DNA of 64,000 nucleotides from Membranipora membranacea (taxonomy: Eukaryota > Bryozoa > Gymnolaemata > Cheilostomatida > Membraniporidae), in the NCBI GenBank assembly GCA_914767715.1, contig OU612073.1, positions 1,798,001-1,862,000 of the forward strand, given 5' to 3'. This document shows positions 14,301-26,122 of the stretch, piece after piece. Below the pieces are notes generated by a model, which saw only the letters and a program-made list of their open reading frames with translations, was not told the DNA's origin and ran no database searches. Every line of letters begins with the position of its first letter. Position 1 is the first letter of the stretch. The translations under genes were made by a program, and so were the position numbers.

Positions 14301-17300
14301 GAGCATCATAGCAAGATATCCCTCCATCATAAATTCCTGTCACTGCTCTTTGTATTGAGTGTTCAATACACTCATTATCTTAATTTGATAATAATACACA
14401 CTTGCCAATTCTTTCCTGATTTGTGCTCGAACTGGATCTTAGAACAACTTTGATCCAAATTGCCAGCAGTCCGATCATTCCCATTCTACTGGTGAGCCGC
14501 CAGCATGCTAAAACCGTATATGCAGGCAAATTGGATCATGCTTGATCTTACTGGATCCCTTTTGTTTTGCCTTCAATGCAAAGATAATTAATGGAATAAA
14601 GCCGGTTCTAGTGGTGATTATCTATTGTTGGTATAGGTCATTAACATTATTGACTTTATCACCTGTAAAGGGATTTTAGTTGTGACAACAGGCATATTTA
14701 CTATTTCTAAGTACTAGAAGTGTTGCAACAAGAGTTTCTAAGCCCCTGAGATGATGTGTTACCATTTTGCCCTAAATTGATTGGCTCCTCATAGGAACCA
14801 TAACTACCCCTATACAGGACCTACTGCAGGAACCATAACCATCCCTATATACATTGTATTGAATCTTGTAGTTTCACCGGTTCGAAAACAACAGCTATGA
14901 ACTTAGGATCTTACAACTACCTTGGATTCGCCGAGAATGTTGGTCCGTGTGCTGAAGCTGCAGAGATAGCTATCAAGGAGAACGGTATAGGGGTGGCTAG
15001 TAACAGGCTAGAGTCAGGTAGGAACTAGGAAGGGATTATATACTCAGATCAACAGATAAATGTTATCATACATTGAAATATTGCCTTGAAAAGCATTTTT
15101 TTGTGAATGATTAGATCCAACTGTGTATTTTATTTTTTACTGTATTTCTTTAGGCGTTAGCATTGTTCCGCGACATATTCTCTTCCTGTTAACTTTTATT
15201 TTGCTTTAGATAACTTCGATTGCCAAAGGTTAAAACAAACTTATCTGCCTTTATCATTTACAAAATTCAAAACTTCAAATGTCAAAGATATGAATAAATT
15301 TCAATTACATATACCAGGAAACTTTTTTATTCTCTCTCATGATCACACCAGATTATTGCATGATCCTTCTGCTGATTGACAGGAGACGTTGTGACACAGA
15401 TTTCACAATTGTTATATTCTTATTTTTTTGTAGGATCCTCTGAGCTACACAGCAACTGTGAGTCACTGATAGCTGAGTTCCTTGGTGTTGACAGCGCACT
15501 CATGTTTGGTATGGGATTCGCTACTAACTCACTGAATATACCTCTACTAGGAGGAAAGGGAACACTTATTATCAGGTAGGCCTGTGTCCAGATTGACTTT
15601 ATATGATACGATACAACTTGGAAAGTTTTCACTATGCACAATGTAGAGTTTATCCCGGACTGGCGTGGATTTTGTAACATATATTAATCTCTAAATACAT
15701 GAATAGACAAAATAATTAAGCTCTGCCTTTGATGATAGGGGAGGCAAAAGTAAGCCATTACAATATAAACTGACCACAATCTAAAGCTATCAACACCACA
15801 GGCTAGTGAGAGGTCCTTGCCTGTCAAAGGCATTGACCATTGGACCTTGACACATTGTGCAAAACATTACATCACATAGTAAGAATATATCACAGAGTAA
15901 GGATATATCCTTACTCTGTGATTACCTGCTTGTCACTTCCTACTCCTAACTTATCAGCCGTCTGAAGCCAATCTGCATCTTCTAGTAGTCAAATTATATA
16001 AAAGTGCTGTGGCCTCGTTAAAATGGGCTGATTATCTTTAGTCATATAGCAGAAAATCATGCCATATTTTATCATAAGATATCCAGTCTGATCATGTAAT
16101 CTAAGTATGATATTTTGCGGTCTATTTGTTTTGGATTTGGCCATGTGCATGCAGCGTGAGTTATTCATACTACCAGTATTATAGCGGTGATGTTCCTATA
16201 CTGGAATGCAGTACAAATGAATGGAATGTGATTTATCCAGTATTACATGCAATGACCTAAATACCGTTATTTATGACCTGAATTACCAACTATTAGTTAT
16301 ACTATTTACCATGGTAACACAGGCTATTGAGGCTGTATAGTTTTTTTTCATAGCATGGATACTATGCATAGTAATATATGGCCTAGTCCTATCTCATGAA
16401 TGTATGAGCGGGTCTGGCCTTGTGATAAAATGAAATTGTCTCCTGCATTAACAAGCTGTCTCAGTAATTGTTGTCTCTGTTTAGAGTACTGCACAGATTC
16501 TCGGCAACTCATTCCATGTTTACCAAAATAGAAGGAATTGTAACACAACAAATTGCTCATTCTCACATCGTCTGAGGAATAGGTTCTTCATCATGACAGT
16601 TTATACTCATCTAAGAACAAACTGTCTGTCCAAAGTCAACATAATAATTATATAATCGTTTCCTGGTTCCCGACTAATTGGGCCTGAATTACCGCTCCTC
16701 AGAAAGTTAACATTTCTCTGATTGTTTCCTTGTAGTGATGCGCTGAACCATGCCTCTCTGGTGCTTGGTGCCAGGCTAGCCAACTGCAACATTAAAGTAT
16801 TCAAACACAACGATATGAAAAACCTGGAGGATATTCTGCGTCACGCCATCATCAACGGCCAACCCAAATCTCACAGACCCTGGAAAAAGATCATCATACT
16901 GGTGGAGGGAATATACAGGTATAGTACAATTATGAGAAATATAAGAACCAGAGGGGAGTAAAATATTCACACGACTAAAAAAAAGTTAGCCTAAATCATA
17001 GGCTTGAAAATACGACTCCATGACTAGCTAAAAGTCACTCAACACGCATTTCTGAAAAAAAAATTTCCATCAAAGCTTGCGAAAATTGTCGCAAGTAAAG
17101 ACATCCCGTAACTAGCTCTAGCTAACTCTTGCTAATATCAAACTCCTCTAGGGTATTTTATAATACAGTAATACCTGGTTTCATTTGTCATATCAATGTC
17201 TAACTACTTAGATTTAGTAGGACGTTGCTAAAGGAGTAGCCCGTTTGGTTATCCATCATATTTTTGAAATTTGGTTTTATAACCTATTGATTTGTGGTAA

Positions 17301-20300
17301 TCCCTGTTGCTTGGTAGTGGGGTAGGGCCGCACATTCTATTTAGTAACTTCTGTTATAAACCTCAGACTTATTAGAATAATGTAAACATCATTATACTGT
17401 ATATTTATTCGTTAGGTTCAACTGCTGCTGACATTTTTATATAATGATATAGTGAACCTACGAAGGAGAGACAATCAATTATCATCAAAAGTTTCAATTT
17501 TCTTATCCTGTGGCAATATTATTAACTTCTGGGAATTGAGCGTAAAATTTAGAAACTACGACTTCTATTTGGGATTTTGAAACCAAGTTTAACTCTAATT
17601 TTACCCAGGAAGTCAACGATTATTTTGCTCTTTCTTTAGTGAAACCCTCTGAAATAGTTATAGGTGCAAAACAGTTTCTACTTCATGCAAGCTCTACGAT
17701 GTCTGCTCGATTCTTACCATGACATTATTCTGTACATCCAGCTTTTGCAATATAAATGTCGTATATTAGTATAGGCCTACTAGGGAGGACGCTAACCTGT
17801 AGAGACGACGTGCTTATCGTTTACCTTTGATGGACTTTCTCATTACAGTATGGAAGGCTCAATAGTGAAACTACCTGAAGTTATAGCTCTAAAAAAGAAA
17901 TATAAAGCCTATCTATACCTAGATGAGGCTCACAGTATAGGTGCTTTAGGACCAACTGGTCGAGGTGTTATAGAATATTACGGCTGTGAACCTAAAGATG
18001 TAGATATACTTATGGGGACTTTCACTAAAAGCTTCGGCGCTGCTGGAGGTTATATAGCTGGTCCACAGGTTAGTTTTCTGTTTCATTACATACTCTCTGT
18101 TTGTGATGCTCATGTGGCTACTTATATGGGTTGATGTCTGGATAGGTTCTCAGGTATAACAAGCTATGGGACACTAGCTGTGTCATAAAAAGGCACTTTT
18201 GATCATAAGATCATTATCTCATTTTTAATATTGCATTCAATTTTACTTACAGCATTTTTTGTATTCTCTACAGTCTACACAGTGGCCCACTACAATGACG
18301 CAGCAATAAAGCTGTTGCCAAAATACACAAACTCAAGTTAACCCACTCTTGTGTAACTGTTTTTGCCATGCTGTTGTAATGACTAAGCTGTCCTACGTAC
18401 ATCTAGGGCACACGTGCTTTCGTAGTTGCAACTTTGATTGCCTTGCAACCAAACAATATTTTGAGCTTATCAATAGCATTCATATTCAATTCAATCATAA
18501 TGCATTGTTTGATTATTGACTAGGTACACATTATCAGCTCCACAAATGTACAGTGGCCTACAATTCATACAGTCTGTGATTATTTTACACCAATACAAAG
18601 ATTATAAATACTGGCAGGGTATTACATAAATATGCCTGATAGAAGATTGGGGGCATTCAACTAAGTAAAAAACTCTTTTACTCCTTGATTCGGCTGGGTT
18701 AATATTGCTCCCAGAAGCAATAATGAGTTATGTTTTGGACCAGTAGTTTAGCCTATCTAGGATATTTGGCTATGTTGACAAATGAGTTTGTGTGGAAACA
18801 GCACGGCTGCTATAGGTGTTAGATGTCATTATTCTAAGTTTGGTCTGAACATTTCCTGATTGCATAAAACGTCTTTTAGTAAAGTTTGTGGCTCCCCAAT
18901 TACTGAGGAGGTGTTTTCTTTGTGTGTACATCATACTAAAATTCCATAGGCAGCCCAACCCAGTTGACCTGTTTAAGTTTTTTTTTAACTATTTGTCCTT
19001 TTTTATTTGTAGAGGCTAATATCATATTTACGTACATGGTCACATAGCAGTGCATACGCCACCAGTGTATCAGCCCCAGTAGTGCAACAGATATATACTA
19101 GTATGTCTATAATCATGGGCAAAGATGGCACCAATGATGGTAAGTCAACACTACTTAGGAGGCCTGAATCAGGCTGATATGAGACGGGGCCTTCAAGCCC
19201 TTGGAACAGATGATTGTGGTGTTATAGTTTAAGTGCTTAGACTGTGTCGGGATAGCTGGTAGTGTCGGGATAGCTGGTAGTGTCGGGATAGCTGGGAGTG
19301 GCATTTCATTATCAACCACTTTCCAAACAGGGATGGGGAAAGTGGTTGATAATGAAATGCTACTTCCAGCTATCCCGACACAGTTTGAGCGCTTAAAGGG
19401 CAACCAAGGTTTCGCAGCGATGCATTAGTGGGTAGTAAATTATGTGCTAGGCAGCACCAGCTTTGTGCATTACGCGACGCAAAACTCAAAGTAGTTGCTG
19501 ACTCTAAGCTGGGTAACACTTCAATTTAGGGGAGGTTCCAAGACATTGCTGTTATGATGATAGAGTACAGGCTAAATAATAACAGGAACAGGAAACTGCT
19601 CTGTGGTATTCTATTTTAGCTGAGCTTGAGTACCTGATGGATGAAATGTTTCCCAATAACTCTGGCTGAATAATCATCCGAATTAGATTTGGTCTTTTTC
19701 CCTATTTCCCGATATGCAGAAGGTGCAATCTGCCATCAATCAATGAGAACATGTTTGAAACCTTGGTTGCCCTTTAATCTATTGGTGTTAGTACTCTAGC
19801 TGTAATAAGCAGACTTAGAGGCAGCGGGTTTTATCTCTCCATACTTTTCTTTGATGAGGATTCACCTTTAAAACTAACTATCATGTTGTTTATACTAACC
19901 TTCAGAACGTGGGCCTGTAGTTAAAGTATGATGTGTAATAAAGACGAGTGCTTTTCGCCTCAGCTTAGATAAATAAGATGTATTTCTATTGATGTCATGC
20001 TTAACCCCCACCTTGAAATACGATTTGTATCTACCCCAACAGGTTGTAGACGTATAGCTCAGTTAGCCTCTAATGCTCGGTACTTCAGACAGAAACTCAA
20101 AGAAGAAGGCTTTATTATATACGGAAACGATGACTCTCCTGTTGTGCCTCTTCTGATCTTCATGCCAGCTAAAATTGCGTAAGTTTACCGCGTCCGAAGA
20201 AAAATGTACTAAGTGATTGAATAGGTTGAGGGCTATGGTTGCAGACTACCCAACATAATGAAATCTTCTTAGTACGTATTCCTATCAAATCACTTGCATA

Positions 20301-21904
20301 AAAACATCTCATTCAAGAACAAATCCATTATGAGGGAGGGAGGGAATAACAAATAATGTCTATTTCGGAGTTATGCTATCCTGGCCATCATTATTAGGGC
20401 CTTACCCATCAAGTGAACCGGGCGTAAAATAGCCAACATCCTGAAACTTGCCTCACAGATATGATCAATGGTGAAAATACATGAAGCCAAATTCTGTAAA
20501 TGACAGCTACTATCATTCAGCTGTCATGTATGCCTTAGCAACAACCTTTAAATATTACATAATTATCTGTTTGTTTGTTTGTTTAATGTACACACTTTAT
20601 CCAAAGATGCTAACATCGAGATAAAAATGAATTATGAGATAAAAACCCCCTTCCTTGGAGGGAGGAAAAAGAAAAGACATAAGTTATAAAAATAATACAT
20701 GCTATTTCAATAACTCTATTTTTAAAAATGATAGCAGAGAGTGGTTTCGATCCACCGACCTCTGGGTTATGGGCCCAGCACGCTTCCACTGCGCCACTCT
20801 GCTCGATAGCTCTAAGGTAGAAATGTAATTGACTTGTTGTGTAGACTGGCTGATGCAATGTTGCATTTTTTACAGGAAATTGTTGGAATTGTGTCCCTCC
20901 AAATTGGACAGACAACTCCCCTTTAATGATCAATCAAATTGCTGTGTTGTTTTCTCACTGTTTTCACCCAGAAGTTAACCAAGATGTTTACTTTAATATT
21001 CTTCATTTCCAATCTTTAGCAACAAAATTGTGACCGTGGTCATACAGGTCAAGCATAATCCAGTTGTCACCTGATCTAACTCAATAACATAGTCTAATTG
21101 TTCTTACATGTACCCACTCAACCAAGTTTGGCCTTCTGCTTTACATTGTCTTATATGGTCCTGTTGTATTATTGCATATTCAGTGCTTTTGGACGAGAGA
21201 TGTTGAAGAGAGGGATAGCCACAGTGGTCGTAGGATTTCCAGCCACACCAATCATAGAATCTCGTGCTAGGTTTTGTCTGTCTGCTGCTCACACCCCTGA
21301 AATGATCGATCAGGTAAATATAATATTACCTAAGTTCTTAGGAATTCAGATATGAATGGAAGGATATCGCATATAAATGGTGTCTATTAGAGAGAGAAAG
21401 GGTCTAACTTTGAGACAGATTTGATTGGATGGGTAGGTTAGATGATGATGGAGTGACCCTCGACTATCAATGTGATGACAAACTGCTTGCAGACATATCT
21501 TCTCTATGGGCGGGTCAAGTTTTCGGTTGTGGAACTGTAGCACATTTCAATTAATTCAGTTGCCATAGGATACCAATCTGATTTGATTGGTTGAGCATTG
21601 TGAACTGATTCCAACGATTGTCCCAACCATCTACGTTGACTCACTCAAATCTGCTTTAATTTGACTAACAATATATCACATACAAATCAACAGTGTCTAT
21701 GTTTGGTCTGTGATGACACTGACCTTCCACCAATTTGATTATTAGAATATGGTCCAGTACAACTTTTCTCCTTCATTATCTATGTCAGCGCGTATCGTAT
21801 TGTTATGTTTCTCTCTTCAGGCCATTGCAACAATCGTAGAAGTAGGAAATTTGTTAAAGCTACGATTTAGTCGACAACCCAATTCGATTACGGCACCTCA
21901 TTGA
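11375..21904 (+). CDS. SPTLC2: Serine palmitoyltransferase long-chain-base subunit 2/3, 11 exons, 573 aa
   Basis: Exons: 11375-11611, 13319-13480, 13915-14069, 14872-15017, 15434-15575, 16736-16918, 17849-18068, 19013-19139, 20043-20178, 21184-21313, 21821-21904. Every junction keeps phase; the total is 573 residues (human SPTLC2 562). With SPTLC1 it condenses serine and palmitoyl-CoA at the ER, the first step of sphingolipid synthesis. Exon 1 is a low-complexity Asn/Gly/Val-rich leader. Exon 2 has the membrane segment ([21 protein letters not shown]). Next come [42 protein letters not shown] and the PLP lysine in [13 protein letters not shown], then [20 protein letters not shown]. The usual TRQEIGNLDKH-type block reads SNRLESGSSELH. 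ATG 11375 is the first ATG in frame; ATG 11402 is an alternative. SPTLC3 is not excluded. Confidence 0.96.
15891..15920. repeat. Perfect 30-bp palindrome in SPTLC intron 5
   Basis: CACAGAGTAAGGATA is followed directly by its exact reverse complement, with no spacer. It lies deep in an intron and could be a small cruciform or a remnant of a terminal inverted repeat. Confidence 0.8.
19230..19395. repeat. Long imperfect inverted repeat with three 18-bp direct repeats
   Basis: Three tandem copies of TGTCGGGATAGCTGGTAG occupy 19245-19298. The last copy continues into a long arm (to about 19324) that is repeated in reverse orientation up to about 19380, with a spacer of roughly 12 bp. The outer flanks (19230-19244 and 19380-19395) also match imperfectly. 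The right end touches the TTAA of the MITE at 19393. Confidence 0.75.
19393..19777. mobile_element. TTAA-flanked MITE, copy 1 (385 bp)
   Basis: Both ends read TTAA followed by an identical inverted terminus: AGGGCAACCAAGGTTTC on the left, its reverse complement on the right. A second copy lies at 50032-50400, similar along its whole length with small indels. TTAA target duplication is typical of piggyBac-type elements, so a non-autonomous piggyBac-like family is the best guess. The TIR does not begin with the usual CCC, so the superfamily remains open. No coding capacity is seen. It lies in an SPTLC intron. Confidence 0.8.
20732..20803 (-). tRNA. Initiator tRNA-Met (CAU)
   Basis: A 72-nt minus-strand gene folds as a complete cloverleaf. 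The acceptor stem is AGCAGAG/CTCTGCT with A1-U72, there are three G-C pairs flanking the anticodon loop, and the anticodon is CAU. The T-loop GATCGAAAC is the initiator type rather than TTCGAA. It nearly matches the vertebrate initiator sequence. A run of five T follows on its own strand (20728-20724) as RNA polymerase III terminator. It sits antisense in an SPTLC intron between exons 9 and 10. Confidence 0.96.
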
Positions 21905-23567
21905 TGGACTGACTACCCGGTGAACTTATACTTGAGAAACCTAAAGAACCTCAAAACAATCAAAGATGCTTCAAACAATCTTCCATCTGCCCACAAGTCA
22001 GTTCCTCCTAACTTTACTTGACGTCATGTTACATTACGTCATGTTACGTGACGTCATGTTACGCGACGTCATGTTACGCGACGTCATGTTACGCGATGTC
22101 ATGTTACGCGACGTCATGATTTCTCTCTATCTGATTCTTGTCCCTCTTTTTGTCATGTAAGCCACGCTGTCATTTGATTGCTGGTAGTCGTCTTTTCTTT
22201 GCATCTGAAAGGACAACTTCTAACCAAGTGTTTCAAAATAGCTTTTGTGATATTCTTGTTATGGGTTACTTTACATACAAATGTGTTTTGCCAAATCACT
22301 CTGGAATCCTTACTGTTTTAAATTTTGATATGCGCAGTTTGCATCAAGAGGGCTTTACTATGTTACAGACTTGCTACCAAAAATGCATAAACATGGTAAT
22401 TCTGTTTTGATATTTTTTTTAAAAGCTATATTAAATGGCAAAATCAGAGTTGCTTTTCATCACTCTGTTCATGAGCATCATTTTGTAAGAGATCCCTATT
22501 TGAAACTTTTCATATCACTAATTTATTGGTCAATCATGGGTTATCTGTAACATGAAACGGATGATCGGCATTTTTCTTCCATGAATCCTGTCAAAACTCT
22601 TCATAAGTCTCTAGTTCAATTTTTTGTGTCATACAATAATTCATTGTAAGACTTCTCTATCTCTCTTTAATGTAGTGTATCTGTATTTATGCGTCTTATG
22701 CATTGCCTGGCTACAGGTTGGCACAATGTTGTTTTGTTTTTTGATAATATTAATGTTTTGTACTCCATACAACCCTATTTTTGGGGTTTATCTGCACCTT
22801 GAACAACAAAACTGTTGCATATCAACACTTGGATAGTGAATCATTGTACATTAGAGTTTTGATTATTCTGCCCAATGCAGCTTGCCATGTGCTAAACTAT
22901 CTTTTTCAGTTGCTGCAAGTGATACCTAATAATATAGAAAAGTGATGTGTCTTTATATCACATACTCTGAAACAACTCTCTCATGTCTCTGTTTGATTGT
23001 GTTCTCTGATAGACTGCTGTTAGAGAAGTCGGACTATGCCTCCTTACACACAGGATATTCTATTTTATTCCATGGAGGCTTTCATTTAGAATGAGTGATT
23101 ATTTTTTGTAATAAATTATCAGTTCACTTAAAGTCCTAGCTATTTTGGGCTTTCACAAAGACAAATTCGTTCTCTAATGGTTCTCTCAGAATGCATATAG
23201 TTTCATCAATGAGTGCGCGATTCTGGAATGAAACCCCTAGAATGACTTGCTCACACAGCCAGGAGCACTCAGATTGTAAGAAGTTGTGAGTTTTAAAAAA
23301 AAATTGTTTTAACACTTTTATTGGCAGTCTATTACGTTCCAGTAGCGGAATGTTTTCCGAATAGTGCCGAAAAAAAAGGAAAAGGAAATTACAAGTTGAT
23401 ACAAGGAGTACTCCTTGGTTGAAAGATCCTCCTTACTGACTTGTATTTGAGTTGAAAGTTAGCCGAGATGACAGTTTGGTGCTCAGAGCGTCTTCTGGAT
23501 CTTTAAGATGTGAAAATTCAGAAACAGGTAAAACATTTGTAGTCAATGTGTTTGTGGTTATTACCTG
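21905..23567. other. SPTLC 3' region and intergenic stretch
   Basis: This holds the SPTLC 3' UTR with a 15-bp tandem repeat at about 22018-22116, and downstream AT-rich sequence. A minus-strand AATAAA at 23317-23322 probably serves the small membrane-protein gene. No coding exon is recognised. Confidence 0.5.
22018..22116. repeat. 15-bp tandem repeat containing CRE-like TGACGTCA cores
   Basis: About six to seven copies of GACGTCATGTTACGC lie about 115 bp after the SPTLC stop. The first copies carry the full palindrome TGACGTCA; later ones read CGACGTCA. Read through, it gives a meaningless MLRDV peptide repeat. Confidence 0.85.
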
Positions 23568-24758
23568 TTACCAAGCCCTTATTCTGAGCTGTTCAGACTT
23601 TAGTCTGCCTCTCTCCATGGCCTCCTGTGCTGTGACCAGCTCATCATCCAGAGCCCATGGTATGTTATCTGGACAGTAAACACTACAGTTATACCACAGG
23701 CATAGCTTACACCGGCTCTTACCCGGTCTCTTCACATATGACCTGCAGTAGAAAACGCCAGGCTAAGACTAGGAATGTTCATTAAACAATTTTCTTGTTT
23801 TTCTTGTTTGGATTCAAGTACTGGTTATAAAGGATCAGGTAATGTGGGCATAGCATAGAGGTGTTTTATAATAACTCAACAACAAAAGTGTGGCATAGAA
23901 CATTTTGCGTTGTTCACTCGCGTGGGTAAAGCTTAGCCTGGGCAGGCTGTCGGGTTGGGTGGGTGCCTGCCCAGGCTAGGTAAGGCTACCACCGACATTT
24001 TATTATGACTATCACTGGCCTTGCAGCTTGACAGAGATGTGTTCATTGCTGGGCGAGTCGGCATGACATCTAATTGATAGAGATTTGAGTTGATCACACT
24101 AATTTTGTTTACCTCATGCCGATACAGATTACCACTGTTAGGATTATGAAAGCCATGTAACAGATGATAAATATGAGCTTCCAGTGATGCAGAGACTCTG
24201 TGACATTGAGGTAATAGTCCTTATGCCCGGCATCACTTGGCTCGTCTGTGAAATGGAGAGCAGTCAAACTATACAACATAACTTTCTGAAATCATAAACC
24301 TCTGAAGTAATATACCGAGGGTACAATGCTGATTTGTATGAGCAGAAATAACTACTATAGCTTCCCAAAATTATCCATTGATCTACCAATATTAGATACT
24401 CTTATATTCTGACCATACTGTGGCCTCTCACTTACCTGAGTGCCTGACTGGCCAGAACTCTAGGAACTCTCTGTCTTCACTGCTCTTTATTATCGGATTC
24501 AGCTTCAAGTCTGTTCAATAGAAAAGGAATGGCCACATTCAGGACTTCGGGAATTTGATCCTTGTTTCAAACAGTAATGTTGATGAAATCAACGATTATA
24601 TTACCAGTAAGTCCCTACTTGAGGAAATAAGCGTGACATTTTTATTCAAAAATGAAACACCGTGTTAGTAGTTTTTGGACTCGGGCGTTGGTTTCTGACT
24701 ATTAGTTCTAGACTGTAAACTTACTGTTACCGATGTAGTTCCTCTTCTCTAACTCCAT
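23568..24758 (-). CDS. Small single-pass membrane protein, 4 exons, 138 aa, unidentified
   Basis: Minus-strand exons 24758-24725 (34 nt), 24510-24436, 24245-24113 and 23742-23568 join with matching phases (1, 1, 2) to a 138-residue protein. All donors are GTAAG or GTAAA and all acceptors are good. Residues 1-57 are hydrophilic with an N-glycosylation-like NVT at 50-52. One hydrophobic segment spans about residues 60-80 (KLIFIICYMAFIILTVVICI). A basic stretch (SYVKRPGKSR) follows, then a cysteine group C92-x2-C95-x4-C100-x3-C104 and an Ala/Glu/Arg-rich C-terminal helix ending in RIRAW. I do not recognise the family. A membrane adaptor with a metal-binding juxtamembrane knuckle is one reading. 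A minus-strand AATAAA lies about 245 bp past the stop. Confidence 0.68.
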
Positions 24759-26122
24759 ATTTTCAGTAGTTCACAGTGTGAGACTGAGGGACTGTCTACT
24801 AACTTCAATATAGTGTGACTGGCAGCAGTAACGTAGTGTCATAACGTTGTGTCAATGTGACTGTGTTGGGCAAAACAGCAATCTATCTTATATACTTTGT
24901 TCAAGGAGTTAAAGTCTTTAACTCCTTGCTTTGTTGAACCTTGTTTTTATATCAAAACCGCTGCCAAATCAGTTTTAGAAATTTTCATCTGATGCTGTTA
25001 CTTGTATCAGTTGAGGATTTGGCTAATTCAAAGAAATGTAAATACTCAATAAGTAAGCGAAGCGAAGGTTCAGTAGGTTGATTTAAATCAGATCTCACAT
25101 CACACGCCACATCCCGAAGCATGGGCGGCGCAATATTTTTTGCCTTAGGGGCTAGGCTGCAATATCTGCGCCAGGTTGCTCTCTGTATGCAGGCAGGTCG
25201 ATGCACACCTGGGGTCCAACCAAACCTCAGTAGTCGATGGACTGCAGTGGGATTCGAACCCACAACCGTCAACATTTGCATGATAAAGGAAAGGCGCTCT
25301 AACCAACTGAGCCACCTCCTTCCCCTAGCCAGCCTAGCTAGCATAGCCAGTAAATAACCGAATATGTATGAGATGAGCCTTGCTTGCAAATCCCAAGCCA
25401 GTTTCGAGGCCGAATTTCCACAGTTGTCACTCATTTCAAAATATTTCCATAAAAAATTATAGCGAAACCGATGACATTGATCAGATAACCTTGACGGTTT
25501 TATTTATTGTAATATAAATCTGATATGAATCTATACTTCCATCAAGAAAAAAAACCCATGTGAGAAGCATAAACTTCCCAAAATTTAAGCGCTGGCGTCT
25601 TTCTTGAAACTTAGCAGATCAGTACGGACGAGAGATGCAAAATTCTGAAACATACAGAAATTCCCCTTTTAGAACAAATGATGACCATAATATTATGTCA
25701 ATCAATGACACAACTGCACACCCATAGAACATAAATCAATCATAAATCTTGAAATTTACCCTTGTCAAATGACTGATCCATTATTATCAGCAAGTAAAGG
25801 GTTGTGTAAAGTAATAAGGAAGTTTATAATGCTTTCTAAGCGTGTTCTTTTACATGTATGTATTTATTCAGTCACTTAGTTCAGCCTTTGTCCTGTTTAC
25901 TCTTATGGCTTGACATGAATAACATATAGTTTTACAATGCTCAGCTTAGGTCCAAAGGCTATGTATTGATAAAAAATGTTATCATATAGTACAAACTTTA
26001 CTAATGATCAACTGGTTAGTTGCAGTTTCGTTTCACTGTCCACTAGTTTCAGCATAAATGCTATTTAGGAATGTGAATAGCTGGCAGTTGTAAGAACTTA
26101 AGAGGGGCTGCCTATGCAATAG
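24759..26122. other. Intergenic stretch with a SINE, upstream of the RING gene
   Basis: It contains a perfect hairpin (AAGGAGTTAAAG/CTTTAACTCCTT, 24904-24929), the tRNA-derived SINE at about 25000-25330 and the RING-gene promoter region. No host exon is seen. Confidence 0.5.
25000..25330 (-). mobile_element. tRNA-derived SINE
   Basis: On the minus strand an A box (TGGCTCAGTTGG, near 25314-25303) and a B box (GGTTCGAATCC, near 25260-25250) have normal tRNA spacing. However, the acceptor ends do not pair and the anticodon arm is not foldable, so this is a tRNA-like head and not a tRNA gene. The unrelated body extends toward about 25000; that end is uncertain and no clear target duplication was found. 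Confidence 0.55.

Noticed and set aside
21966-22160. Repeat peptide with five MLRDV units
   Set aside because: It is a translation of the 15-bp tandem repeat and has no splice or start context.
25240-25330. A tRNA gene on the minus strand
   Set aside because: A and B boxes are present but the acceptor stem does not pair and there is no anticodon arm; better read as a SINE head.
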